A stretch of DNA of 64,000 bases from Youngiibacter multivorans (GTDB taxonomy: Bacteria; Bacillota; Clostridia; Clostridiales; Clostridiaceae): the NCBI RefSeq assembly GCF_017873395.1, contig NZ_JAGGKC010000015.1:28276-92275 (forward strand). Reading direction: 5' to 3'. A program made the position numbers and the translations under genes. Positions 26,905 through 35,440 of the stretch are shown here, piece by piece. How positions within the stretch are numbered: position 1 is the first letter of the stretch; each line of letters starts with the position of its first letter. The notes below the pieces were generated by a model that searched no databases, was not told where the DNA came from, and worked only from the letters and a program-made list of their open reading frames with translations.

Positions 26905-27938
26905 TTGTTATTCCCCCCGTTGGATAATATTGAAGCAACAGCGTCTGAAGATGAGGAAGCAGCTTTTTCTTTTTTTATCCTCTCGATTAGCTGAGGTATG
27001 ATCTCATATATATCCCCGACTATCCCGTAGTCAGCCACATTGAATATCGGGGCTGACGGATCTGAATTTATTGCTATTATTACCTCAGAATCCATCATGC
27101 CGGCGAGATGCTGGGGCGCTCCTGATATTCCGCAGGCGATATAGACCTTGGGTTTGACCCTGTTGCCGCTATATCCCACCTGATGCTCCCTTGGTATAAA
27201 GCCTGCCTCCACCATAGGCCTTGAGGATCCCACAGAGCCACCTAAAAGGACAGCCAGCTCCTCAAGCATCCTAAAGTCCTCGGGGCTCCTTAATCCTGAA
27301 CCGCCTGATACAACCACTTCAGCACTTGAGATGTCAAACCCGCTTGATTCAAGCTCTTTTATGAACTCCAGAGAAGGATTCTTTGAACCGCACTCCTTAA
27401 GTCGAATTATCTCTCCTGTTCTTCCAGGTACCCTTTCAGCCTCATCGAACTCCTTGTACCTGACCGTAGCCATCTGAGGCATTGAATCAGAAAGAATCTG
27501 AGCCAAAATGTTCTCTGAGAAGGCAGGACGTATCTGTACCAGGTGTCCGTCCTCATCTACATCAAGGTCTGTGCAGTCTGCTGTAAGGCCTGTCCTTAAG
27601 CCTGCTGCGACCCTAGGGGCCACTGACCTTCCGAGGGATGTGGCTCCTATAAGGAATACCTCAGGTCTTATCTCCTCGGTAAGCCTTATCAGATTCTCAG
27701 CAAACACATATTCATCTGGAAGAGAAAAGGCAGACTCATCCTCAACTACAAAAACCTTGTCCGCACCTCTTTCAATCAGTTCGGCACATGACATGCCAAA
27801 AGGACCCAGCACTGCAGCATACAGTTCTGAGCCTAATTTTTCTGCTATTTTTCTTCCTACACCAAGCAACTCGAAGCTTACCTTGTGCAGCTTTCCATTT
27901 TTTTGCTCCGCAAAAACGAGCACTCCCTTAGATTCCAT
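26901..27938 (-). CDS. etfA: Electron transfer flavoprotein alpha subunit
   Basis: A 345-residue EtfA. The C-terminal FAD domain is clear: VVSGGSGLRSPED, GSSRPMVEAGFIPREHQVGY and CGISGAPQHLAGMMDSEVII. It begins directly with the EtfA fold and has no N-terminal ferredoxin-like cluster domain. ATG at 27938 or the preceding GTG at 27941 are both possible; the gene overlaps etfB by about 11 bases. With EtfB it would accept electrons from the GlcD-type subunit and split them between NAD and ferredoxin, if the bifurcating type. Confidence 0.92.
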   Translation of the reverse strand: MESKGVLVFAEQKNGKLHKVSFELLGVGRKIAEKLGSELYAAVLGPFGMSCAELIERGADKVFVVEDESAFSLPDEYVFAENLIRLTEEIRPEVFLIGATSLGRSVAPRVAAGLRTGLTADCTDLDVDEDGHLVQIRPAFSENILAQILSDSMPQMATVRYKEFDEAERVPGRTGEIIRLKECGSKNPSLEFIKELESSGFDISSAEVVVSGGSGLRSPEDFRMLEELAVLLGGSVGSSRPMVEAGFIPREHQVGYSGNRVKPKVYIACGISGAPQHLAGMMDSEVIIAINSDPSAPIFNVADYGIVGDIYEIIPQLIERIKKEKAASSSSDAVASILSNGGNNK

Positions 27939-28749
27939 CACCCTGCATAACCTCCAAAACCTTCGTATCCTTCAAAACTTCGATCAGGGTATCTATTGCC
28001 ATTGGTATGTCTTCCCTGTAGACTGAGCCTGCTCTCTCTGCAGATTCAGGAATCACAATCTTCCTTACCCTTGTAGCAGAACCTTTAAGTCCGGTTTCCT
28101 CTTCTTTCAGGTAACCTTCAAGGCCATCCAGTCCAAGTACCGGTATTTCTGCCTTCCTGGCCTTCATCTTGCTCTTCAGCGATGGAAGCCTTGGTGAAGA
28201 GATATCCTTTGTGACTGTAACGAGTACTGGGAACTTTAGCTTCTTCTGGTATCTTCCGTCCCATATCCTGGTTGTGACAGTAACAGAAGACTCATCGACA
28301 TCATCGATGCTTTCCGCATAGCCTGCATGCGGGATTCCAAGCAGCTCAGCTATCTCAGGTCCTACCTGGCCTGTATCGCCGTCTACAGTCTGCATTCCAG
28401 CCAGTACGAGGCTGTAGGGTCCGGTGCTCCTGATACCTGCGGCGAGAGTCATTGCCGTGGCCTTGACATCAGCACCACCGAATTTCCTGTCACTTAGCAG
28501 CACTCCGTTTGAGGCGCCTCTTGCTATGGCCTCCCTTATGGCTTCCTTTGCGCTTGGCGGTCCCATGCTGATGACGAATACTTCAGCACCAGTCTTCTCT
28601 GAGATCTGCACTGCAGCCTCCAATGCATTCAGGTCAAATGGGTTAATTTCAGTCCCGGCTGAATTCCTGTCAATTACTCCTCGTTCTCTATCGAACTTGA
28701 CCTCTTCCATATCGGGAACCTGCTTGATCAGAACTACTATCCTATCCAC
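27928..28749 (-). CDS. etfB: Electron transfer flavoprotein beta subunit
   Basis: A 273-residue EtfB with VVLIKQVPDMEEVKFDRE at the N-terminus, FDLNALEAAVQI, and the LAGMQTVDGDTGQVGPEIAELLG block typical of the family. GTG start with AGGAGG about 9 bases upstream. First gene of the etfB-etfA-YkvI-glcD operon. The N-terminal NPFDLNALE region matches Etf groups used in bifurcation, but separating bifurcating from non-bifurcating Etf needs an alignment. Confidence 0.92.
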   Translation of the reverse strand: MDRIVVLIKQVPDMEEVKFDRERGVIDRNSAGTEINPFDLNALEAAVQISEKTGAEVFVISMGPPSAKEAIREAIARGASNGVLLSDRKFGGADVKATAMTLAAGIRSTGPYSLVLAGMQTVDGDTGQVGPEIAELLGIPHAGYAESIDDVDESSVTVTTRIWDGRYQKKLKFPVLVTVTKDISSPRLPSLKSKMKARKAEIPVLGLDGLEGYLKEEETGLKGSATRVRKIVIPESAERAGSVYREDIPMAIDTLIEVLKDTKVLEVMQGDGI

Positions 28750-28793
28750 TACGTATCCTCCTATTCGATTTCTGCAGGTCTTTATTCAATTGT

Positions 28794-28863
28794 CATATTG
28801 TCATCAGAAGTCTGGCTGGAATTATCAAAATTCCATAATATGCATATTTCGTATGACAATATG
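28794..28863. promoter_or_regulatory. Inverted repeat upstream of etfB, probable operator pair
   Basis: CATATTGTCAT (28794-28804) and its exact complement (28853-28863) flank the presumed promoter; a second ATTGTCAT half overlaps the first arm. The TTGTCAT/ATGACAA halves are similar to GntR-type operators. No regulator gene lies in the operon. Confidence 0.55.
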
Positions 28864-28951
28864 TTTAAATTTAACTTTATCAAACTTTTGACACCATAAC
28901 AAGCATATGTGACAAAATTGTTAATAATCCGTAAAGTCAGAAATGAAAATA

Positions 28952-29006
28952 GAAAAAAAGAAGCCTCATAGTGTGCTGATTTTCATCATATCACGCTATG
29001 CGGCTT
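28952..29006 (-). terminator. Terminator of the GyrI-like gene
   Basis: The imperfect stem AAGCC.CATAG.GTG with CAC.CTATG.GGCTT is followed on the minus strand by TTTTTTTCT. Confidence 0.8.
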
Positions 29007-29010
29007 TGGA

Positions 29011-29469
29011 TCACTTTACTGCTATTCTGATCATTGTAAGAAGCTCAGCCTCAGGTGCATCGCCGGGACTGTTAAGGTAGGTCTCATAGTACGCGCCGAC
29101 AGGAGACAGGTCATGGATTTCCATCCACCTCATCATTTCGCCATAGACCTCGGGAAACTTGGAATACGGGCCTTTGTGAAGGCACTCCACAGCAGTGTGT
29201 GCTCTTATGAAGGAAGCATGTATGGCTCCTTGCCCTGGCAGAGGAGAAACTACCGGGAATCCGATCTCTATGTCCAGGTCATCCATTTCATTGTTGTAGT
29301 AGGCAACATAAGGAGGGCCTCCAGGAGATTCGCCGAGATATTCGAGATATGTCGCAATCTTCATGAATCCGTCGCCAATTGCGTCCTTCAGTCCTTCAAG
29401 GCTTGTACGTCTTCTTATCATAAGCACTGGAAACTCTTCAATTTCCCTTAAATTAATTTCAGACATCAT
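29011..29469 (-). CDS. GyrI-like / AraC effector-binding domain protein
   Basis: A 152-residue stand-alone SOUL/GyrI-like domain (duplicated beta-alpha-beta-beta). The pattern FPVLMIRRRTSLEGLKDAIG, then EIGFPV and the C-terminal ETYLNSPGDAPEAELLTMI are characteristic. Such domains bind small hydrophobic or cationic molecules; without a DNA-binding part it probably acts as a sequestering or hydrolase-like protein. GGGGGGG precedes tandem ATGs. TATAAT lies about 40 bases upstream. Confidence 0.82.
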   Translation of the reverse strand: MMSEINLREIEEFPVLMIRRRTSLEGLKDAIGDGFMKIATYLEYLGESPGGPPYVAYYNNEMDDLDIEIGFPVVSPLPGQGAIHASFIRAHTAVECLHKGPYSKFPEVYGEMMRWMEIHDLSPVGAYYETYLNSPGDAPEAELLTMIRIAVK

Positions 29470-29582
29470 AACACCCCCCCAATTTTAAGCGGGATTATTT
29501 CCCTAACTGAATTATAGTACAGAACTTTGAAATAACGATGAACACCAGCTGAGAAAGGAACCATCAAACTGTTCAAAAAACT

Positions 29583-29611
29583 TTGAAATGGTATTTGTTA
29601 CGATGTATATT
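29583..29611 (+). promoter_or_regulatory. Sigma-A promoter of the ArAE-type gene
   Basis: TTGAAA (29583-29588), 17-base spacer, TATATT (29606-29611), 38 bases before the ATG. Confidence 0.65.
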
Positions 29612-29648
29612 AATAACAGACGGTTCTACAAAGATTGGAGTGTTGCTG

Positions 29649-30647
29649 ATGGATAAGATAAGGAAGGTAATAGGTTACAGGACCCTGAAGACTGCAGTTG
29701 GTGCAGCGATAGCTGTATTCATATCACAGCTGATAGGGCTGAGCTATGCTGCAAATTCAGGAATAATTGTCATACTTAGTGTGCAGAGCACGAAGAAGAA
29801 ATCGAGGGACCTTGCCCTTCAGAGGCTTCTTGCAACGATTCTCGCACTCGCGACGGGGACGGTAGTATTCTCGATTATGGGCTTTACTGCTCTGTCGTTC
29901 GGAGTTTATCTCCTGATTTTCATACCATTAGCAGTGAAATTTAAATTCCATGACGCAATTGTTCCGTGCTCAGTCCTTGTATCACATATACTTTCAGTAA
30001 AGTCTGTTGCACCGAACTGGCTTCTGAATGAGTTCATGCAGATGGTCATAGGTGCCGGAGTAGGGCTAATTATGAACATGCACATACCAAGCGTTGAAGG
30101 CAAGCTGTGTGAAGACATAGCGATTATCGAAGAGGGCATTAAGAATGTGCTTAAGGATATGGCAGCCTGTCTGAGAAAGCCACTTGAGATGAAACTAGAG
30201 GAAAGCTATCTGATAAATCTTGGAGCAGCCCTTGGAGAAGGAAGGGAAAGGGCGGTTATAGAGGCGTCAAACCATCCTGGCGGGGAAGTAACATATTTTA
30301 TGAGATACATGGACATGCGAAACAGCCAGTATGAGCTGCTGAAGCACATGGGTAAGTATGTACAGCGAGTGAAATTCATAAACGAACAGTCTGAAATGGC
30401 GGCAAAGCTTACGGATTATGTGGCCGCTCAGGTAAGCGAGCCAAATACCAAGGATGCTGCCTTCACAGGGCTTGAGGAATACAGGGAAATATTCAGAACC
30501 ATGGAGCTTCCGAAGACAAGGGAGGAGTTCGAGAACAGGGCGTCTCTCTATGAGTACGTGAACGACCTGGAAAATTTCATTAACGTGAAAAGGAGCTTCA
30601 TAGCATCACTTACAGAAATCGAGAAACAGAAGTTCGGGAAAAGGTAA
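29649..30647 (+). CDS. Aromatic acid exporter family protein (ArAE/DUF939)
   Basis: A 332-residue protein with about five helices in residues 10-150 (YRTLKTAVGAAIAVFISQL at the start), followed by a long cytoplasmic helical domain. This is the one-module Firmicute ArAE_1 type. Substrate is unknown. The ATG at 29649 has GGAG upstream and is preferred to an earlier ATG at 29583, which lies in the promoter. It ends 42 bases before the sigma-54 activator gene, so the two may be cotranscribed. Confidence 0.8.
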   Translation: MDKIRKVIGYRTLKTAVGAAIAVFISQLIGLSYAANSGIIVILSVQSTKKKSRDLALQRLLATILALATGTVVFSIMGFTALSFGVYLLIFIPLAVKFKFHDAIVPCSVLVSHILSVKSVAPNWLLNEFMQMVIGAGVGLIMNMHIPSVEGKLCEDIAIIEEGIKNVLKDMAACLRKPLEMKLEESYLINLGAALGEGRERAVIEASNHPGGEVTYFMRYMDMRNSQYELLKHMGKYVQRVKFINEQSEMAAKLTDYVAAQVSEPNTKDAAFTGLEEYREIFRTMELPKTREEFENRASLYEYVNDLENFINVKRSFIASLTEIEKQKFGKR

Positions 30648-30689
30648 GAGGCTCTAAGGCATAAGCCATAGGGCACGGGAGGTTCATCA

Positions 30690-32024
30690 GTGGTTATTGA
30701 TACCTGGATCAGGTCAGTCTTCGATTCACTATATGATGGAATACTGATAATCGGGAAGGATGAAAACGTCAAGTATGTCAATGCATCCTATACGAGGATA
30801 ACCGGCGTAAAAGAAGAAGATATCGTGGGAAAAAAGCTCAGGGAAGTAAGGCACGGCGCCAGGCTTCCTAACGTGCTTCAGACCAGAAAGCCCATAGTTG
30901 GAGCGCTTCGTGAGGAAAATGGCATTGATTACGTTGTGAACATGTCCCCGATACTTTCAAAGGGAGAAGTGGTCGGTGCGATTTCAATCGTAAGCACCAT
31001 TGATGATGCACTGGACCTGTCACAAACTCTGAACAGGTATCAGTCGAAGATCGCGAAGCTTGAAGGAAGGATGAAGGCTATACAGCGGGCAAGATACACC
31101 ATGGATGACATGGTGGCGACAGATCCCAAATCCAGGGAGCTAAAGAAGCTGCTTTTGAGAATTTCGAAGAAGGATACCACGATCCTTCTGACTGGTGAAA
31201 GCGGAACAGGAAAGGAAATGGCAGCTCAGGCGATCCATAACGCATCTGACAGGGCGGGCGGCCCATTCATCGCAGTGAATTGCGCATCATTCGGTGGCAA
31301 CCTGCTTGAGAGTGAGCTGTTCGGCTATGAGGAGGGCTCATTCACGGGAGCAAGGAAGGATGGAAAGCTGGGACTTTTCGAGGCTGCAGACGGCGGGACC
31401 ATATTCCTTGATGAGATCGCTGAAATAGGTGCGGAGGTTCAGGCGAAGCTATTAAGGACCCTTCAGGAAAAGACTGTCAGGAGGATCGGCGGAATCAGGG
31501 AAATCTCAGTCGATGTGAGGGTACTAGCCGCAACAAACAGGGACCTGGAATCCATGGTTTCATCCGGGACCTTCAGGGAGGACCTCTTTTACAGGCTGTC
31601 TGTCTTTCCAGTGACGCTGCCCCCGCTCAGAGAGCGGAGGGAGGACATCATCCCGCTCGCTGAAGGGTTCCTCCTTCAGCACAAGAATGACCTCAAGAGT
31701 GACATAAGCCTCGGCGATGATGCCAGGAAGATGCTGACTTCATACAGATGGCCGGGAAACATTAGGGAGCTTAAAAATTCCATGGAATTTGCAGTCAACA
31801 TGATGGAGAATGAAGTAATTACAGGACGAAATCTCCCCGCAAGAATTCAGGCATCAATGGAAGACAAGTTCAAGGCTGAAAGCCTGTCAGAAATGGTGAG
31901 GAAATTCGAGAGGGAAGAGATAGTGAAGCTTCTGAACCTCCATGGACATACGCTGGAGGGCAAGAAAAAGGTGGCTGAAATTCTTGGAATATCCCTTGCA
32001 AGCCTATACAGCAAGATAAAGTAG
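30690..32024 (+). CDS. Sigma-54-dependent transcriptional activator with PAS domain
   Basis: A 444-residue enhancer-binding protein. Residues 5-115 are a PAS sensor ([20 protein letters not shown]). Residues 140-375 are the AAA+ domain with Walker A GESGTGKE, the sigma-54 contact loop GSFTGA (Ser in place of the usual Ala), Walker [10 protein letters not shown] and the R-finger region. Residues 405-444 are a Fis-type helix-turn-helix ([19 protein letters not shown]). GTG start with GGGAGG upstream. It probably activates the CitMHS-AtuA operon downstream, which has three palindromes and a -24/-12 promoter. Confidence 0.93.
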   Translation: MVIDTWIRSVFDSLYDGILIIGKDENVKYVNASYTRITGVKEEDIVGKKLREVRHGARLPNVLQTRKPIVGALREENGIDYVVNMSPILSKGEVVGAISIVSTIDDALDLSQTLNRYQSKIAKLEGRMKAIQRARYTMDDMVATDPKSRELKKLLLRISKKDTTILLTGESGTGKEMAAQAIHNASDRAGGPFIAVNCASFGGNLLESELFGYEEGSFTGARKDGKLGLFEAADGGTIFLDEIAEIGAEVQAKLLRTLQEKTVRRIGGIREISVDVRVLAATNRDLESMVSSGTFREDLFYRLSVFPVTLPPLRERREDIIPLAEGFLLQHKNDLKSDISLGDDARKMLTSYRWPGNIRELKNSMEFAVNMMENEVITGRNLPARIQASMEDKFKAESLSEMVRKFEREEIVKLLNLHGHTLEGKKKVAEILGISLASLYSKIK

Positions 32025-32027
32025 AGT

Positions 32028-32060
32028 ACCCGGATCATCCTCAGGGATATCCGGGTTTCC
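32028..32060 (+). terminator. Terminator of the sigma-54 activator gene
   Basis: ACCCGGAT and ATCCGGGT form the stem 4 bases past the stop, followed by TTTCC. The tract is short, so it may be leaky. Confidence 0.7.
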
Positions 32061-32172
32061 AGTTTTCTGGAATTTCGTGAATTTATTCCAAAAAACTGGA
32101 ATATGCTGGAAAATAACGATTTCATGGAGATGCTTTTTGAGAAAGTAAGGGAAATATTCCAAAATACTGGAA
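32057..32172. promoter_or_regulatory. Three upstream activator sites (TTCCA-N6-TGGAA)
   Basis: Sixteen-base palindromes occur at 32057-32072, 32086-32101 and 32157-32172, all of the form TTCCA-N6-TGGAA. A half site (GCTGGAA) follows the second. They lie about 70 to 180 bases upstream of the -24/-12 promoter, the normal place for enhancer-binding protein sites. Confidence 0.88.
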
Positions 32173-32235
32173 ATGTCAGTCTGTAAAATTAATGGAGAAT
32201 GCCTGATTTACAATGGATTTAAAGTTTAGACAGAC

Positions 32236-32254
32236 TTGGCATGACAATTGCTTA
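32236..32254 (+). promoter_or_regulatory. Sigma-54 (-24/-12) promoter
   Basis: TTGGCATGACAATTGCTTA matches the consensus TGGCAC-N5-TTGCA closely, with correct GG-to-GC spacing. It stands 35 bases before the CitMHS start. Confidence 0.9.
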
Positions 32255-32288
32255 ACATAAAGTGAAATAATTATTCAGGAGGAATCTT

Positions 32289-33587
32289 ATGTTAGCATTT
32301 CTTGGTTTGGCAACAGTACTGCTGCTTCTTGTTCTGGTAATGACGAAAAAGGCAACCCCGGTTGTAGCGCTCATAGCGGTGCCTACACTTACTGCACTCA
32401 TCGCAGGGTCAGGCCTTAAGGTCGGAACGTTCATCACCAATGGTATCAAGACCATTGCTCCTACTGGAGTCATGTTCATCTTCGCAATACTCTTTTTCGG
32501 TATCCTCAGTGACGCCGGAACATTCAATCCGATCATAAACAAGATACTCAAGGTTGTAGGCAAGAATCCGGCAAAGATAACAGTCGGAACCGCAATACTT
32601 GCAATGATCGTTCATCTAGACGGTTCAGGAGCTGTAACTTTCCTTGTTACAATTCCAGCGATGCTTCCGCTTTACGATGCACTTGGCATGAAGAGGTCGG
32701 TGCTGGCTACAGTCACAGCACTTGCAGCAGGAACCATGAACATCGTTCCATGGGGCGGACCTACGCTAAGGGCTGCAACAGCACTTAACATAGAGATAAC
32801 AAAGCTTTTCAATCCGGTTCTTGTACCTATGCTCTCAGGTATTGCATTCGTTCTCTTCGTTGCATACTATCTTGGAAACAAGGAGAAGAAGAGACTTGGA
32901 AACCTCGAGACAGATGATGCATCAGTTCATGAGGTTACAGTTGATGCAGAAAAGGAAAAGATGCTTAGACCAAACCTTTTCATATTCAACATACTGCTTA
33001 TCATTGCGGCAATAGCAGTCATGATATCAGCAAAACTGCCTCCTCAGGTAGTATTCATGTTCGCATTCTGCATAGCGCTCATTGTCAACTATCCTAAGGT
33101 TTCAGACCAGAGGGCGAGGGTCGATGCTCATGCGAAGGAAGCCCTGATGATGGCGAGTGTCCTGTTCGCTGCAGGTGCATTCACAGGAATCATGAAGGAT
33201 TCAGGAATGATAACCGCAATGTCAGAGTTCATGGTTGCCATGATACCGCAGTCACTTGGCAAGCTCATACCTCTTGTAACAGGTATCGTTGCTATGCCGC
33301 TAAGCCTCATATTTGACCCTGATTCATACTACTTCGGTGTAATGCCGGTTATCGCTAACGCTGCATCCCAGTTTGGAGTAGATCCTGTTATGGTTGGAAG
33401 AGCTTCCATACTTGGACAGATGACAACAGGATTCCCGGTAAGTCCGCTCACTGCAGCCACATTCCTTTTGACAGGACTTACAGGAGTGGACCTTGGAGAG
33501 CATCAGAAGAATACAATACCATGGGCATTCGCAGCTACGATAATAATGCTTGTTGTAGCAGTTGTCATGGGTGTAGTAGCCATATAG
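32289..33587 (+). CDS. CitMHS-family citrate/organic-acid transporter
   Basis: A 432-residue membrane protein with about 12 helices of the CitMHS family (Mg- or Ca-citrate:proton symporters). Conserved blocks include FAILFFGILSDAGTFNPII and IVHLDGSGAVTFLVTIPAML. The GGAGGA site precedes the ATG. The neighbours encode AtuA-type proteins rather than citrate lyase, so the substrate may be another tricarboxylate or a related branched acid. Controlled by the sigma-54 promoter just upstream. Confidence 0.88.
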   Translation: MLAFLGLATVLLLLVLVMTKKATPVVALIAVPTLTALIAGSGLKVGTFITNGIKTIAPTGVMFIFAILFFGILSDAGTFNPIINKILKVVGKNPAKITVGTAILAMIVHLDGSGAVTFLVTIPAMLPLYDALGMKRSVLATVTALAAGTMNIVPWGGPTLRAATALNIEITKLFNPVLVPMLSGIAFVLFVAYYLGNKEKKRLGNLETDDASVHEVTVDAEKEKMLRPNLFIFNILLIIAAIAVMISAKLPPQVVFMFAFCIALIVNYPKVSDQRARVDAHAKEALMMASVLFAAGAFTGIMKDSGMITAMSEFMVAMIPQSLGKLIPLVTGIVAMPLSLIFDPDSYYFGVMPVIANAASQFGVDPVMVGRASILGQMTTGFPVSPLTAATFLLTGLTGVDLGEHQKNTIPWAFAATIIMLVVAVVMGVVAI

Positions 33588-33603
33588 GCGAACGGAGGAA
33601 GAA

Positions 33604-34950
33604 ATGAAGAAGTTAAGGATAGGAAGTGGAGCAGGATATGCAGGGGACAGGCTTGAGCCTGCCCTGGTGCTCATGGAAAAGGGTGAAATAGACTATATAG
33701 GATTCGAGTGCCTGGCTGAGAGGACAATAGCCATAGCTCAGCAGGAGAAGCTGAAGAATCCGGATAAGGGCTATAATGCTCTTCTTGAGATGAGGATGGA
33801 GAAGGTGCTACCGCTTGCCTACAAGAACAAGGTCAAGGTAATCACCAACATGGGCGCTGCAAATCCGGACGGAGCAGCCAGAGTCGTCGCAAAGATGGCT
33901 GAGGATATGGGACTTAAAGGCATGAAGATTGCCAGCGTAAGCGGAGATGATGTCCTTGGAATGTTGGACAAGTACCAGGACACAACAGTCTGGGAAACAG
34001 GAGAGGCACTCAAGGCTCTCGATGGCGAAGTAGTCTCAGCCAATGCATATCTTGGTATCGAAGGGATCGTTGAGGCTCTGGCAAACGGAGCAGATATTAT
34101 AATAACAGGAAGGGTTGCTGACCCTGCCCTGTTCCTTGCACCACTTGTGCATGAATTCGGATGGAAGACAGACTCATGGGACCTTCTTGGCAAGGGAACC
34201 CTCATCGGTCACCTGCTTGAGTGTGGTGGCCAGGTAACTGGCGGATACTATGCTGATCCCGGCAGGAAGGATGTGCCAAACCTTTCAGAGCTTGGATTTC
34301 CGATCATCGAGGTCGATGAGGCTGGAGAATTCATAGTGACCAAGGTTGAAGGAACAGGTGGCCTTGTAACAAAGGACACCTGCGCTGAACAGATGATTTA
34401 TGAGATTCATGACCCTGAGAAGTACCTCACTCCAGATGTGGTTGCGGATTTCTCAAAGGTATCCTTTGAGAACACAGCCAAGGATGTGGTGAGGGCGACT
34501 GGAGCTTCAGGAAGCAAGAAAACTGAGACACTCAAGGTAAGCATCGGATACAGGGATTGCTTCACTGGAGAGGGCGAAATCAGCTACGGCGGACCTGGCT
34601 GCTATAACAGAGCAGTCCTTGCAGGGCAGATAGTCGAGGAAAGACTGAAGCTCAGGCAGATACCGGTAGATGAACTCAGGATAGAGATAATAGGAGTTAA
34701 CTCACTTTACAGGAATCAGGACAGGGTTCTCGGACAGTCTCCTGATGAAGTAAGGCTTAGGGTTGCAGCAAGGACAAAGACTTTGGCTGACGCTAAGAAA
34801 ATCGGCGAGGAAGTTGAGACACTTTATACCAACGGTCCTGCCGGAGGCGGCGGAGCGACAAAGTCATCAGCGGAAATAGTTTCCGTAGCTTCAATCCTCA
34901 TCTCCAGAAATGATGTGGACGTATGCGTTAAGTATCAGGAGGTGAAATGA
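33604..34950 (+). CDS. AtuA family protein (DUF1446)
   Basis: A 448-residue protein of the AtuA family, named after acyclic terpene utilisation in Pseudomonas. Visible family features are the N-terminal RIGSGAGYAGDRLEPA and the central GRVADPALFLAPLVHEFGW; the C-terminal block is NGPAGGGG. In Firmicutes these genes often sit beside organic-acid transporters, and their reaction is unproven. GGAGGAAGAA precedes the ATG. It overlaps the next gene by 4 bases (ATGA). Confidence 0.85.
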   Translation: MKKLRIGSGAGYAGDRLEPALVLMEKGEIDYIGFECLAERTIAIAQQEKLKNPDKGYNALLEMRMEKVLPLAYKNKVKVITNMGAANPDGAARVVAKMAEDMGLKGMKIASVSGDDVLGMLDKYQDTTVWETGEALKALDGEVVSANAYLGIEGIVEALANGADIIITGRVADPALFLAPLVHEFGWKTDSWDLLGKGTLIGHLLECGGQVTGGYYADPGRKDVPNLSELGFPIIEVDEAGEFIVTKVEGTGGLVTKDTCAEQMIYEIHDPEKYLTPDVVADFSKVSFENTAKDVVRATGASGSKKTETLKVSIGYRDCFTGEGEISYGGPGCYNRAVLAGQIVEERLKLRQIPVDELRIEIIGVNSLYRNQDRVLGQSPDEVRLRVAARTKTLADAKKIGEEVETLYTNGPAGGGGATKSSAEIVSVASILISRNDVDVCVKYQEVK

Positions 34951-35249
34951 TGAAACTTTGGGAGATCGCACACTCAAGGACCGGAGACAAGGGAAACATA
35001 TCAAACATTTCCCTGATAGCATATGACATGAAGGATTTTGAACTTATCAAAGAAAAGGTTACACCTGAAAAGGTAAAGGACTTTTTCAAGGATATCGTAA
35101 AGAGCGAAGTTGTAAGGTATGAGCTGCCAAATGTAGGCGCACTCAATTTCGTCATGTACGATGCACTTGGTGGTGGCGTCACAAGGTCACTGTCCCTGGA
35201 CAAGCATGGAAAGAGCCTCAGTTCATACATACTTGAAATGGAAATCTAA
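34947..35249 (+). CDS. AtuA-related small protein
   Basis: A 100-residue protein corresponding to the C-terminal part of fused AtuA proteins (IAHSRTGDKGNISNISLIAY and LNFVMYDALGGGVTRSLSLD). The ATGA overlap with the upstream gene suggests a two-subunit enzyme. Terminator follows. Confidence 0.85.
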   Translation: MMKLWEIAHSRTGDKGNISNISLIAYDMKDFELIKEKVTPEKVKDFFKDIVKSEVVRYELPNVGALNFVMYDALGGGVTRSLSLDKHGKSLSSYILEMEI

Positions 35250-35259
35250 TACAGTCTGC

Positions 35260-35288
35260 AGGCGGATGTGAAAACTTCCGCCTTAACC
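35260..35288 (+). terminator. Terminator of the CitMHS-AtuA operon
   Basis: AGGCGGA and TCCGCCT form a 7-base GC-rich stem 10 bases past the stop. The trailing sequence TAACCTTTG is only weakly T-rich. Confidence 0.65.
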
Positions 35289-35350
35289 TTTGTATGTAGT
35301 ATTCTCTGCATACAAATCTGTCGAATGTGGACTATGTAACCATATCTTAA

Positions 35351-35379
35351 TTCATTTTTAACACTTCATAAGCTATAAT
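35351..35379 (+). promoter_or_regulatory. Possible promoter of the glycosyltransferase gene
   Basis: TATAAT at 35374-35379, with TTCATT 17 bases upstream as a poor -35. Confidence 0.45.
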
Positions 35380-35440
35380 ATAGTTGTTGTGGTGCAAAAT
35401 AGAGTGCCAGGCTATGTGATTCAGCAGTTTTGGAGGAGCC

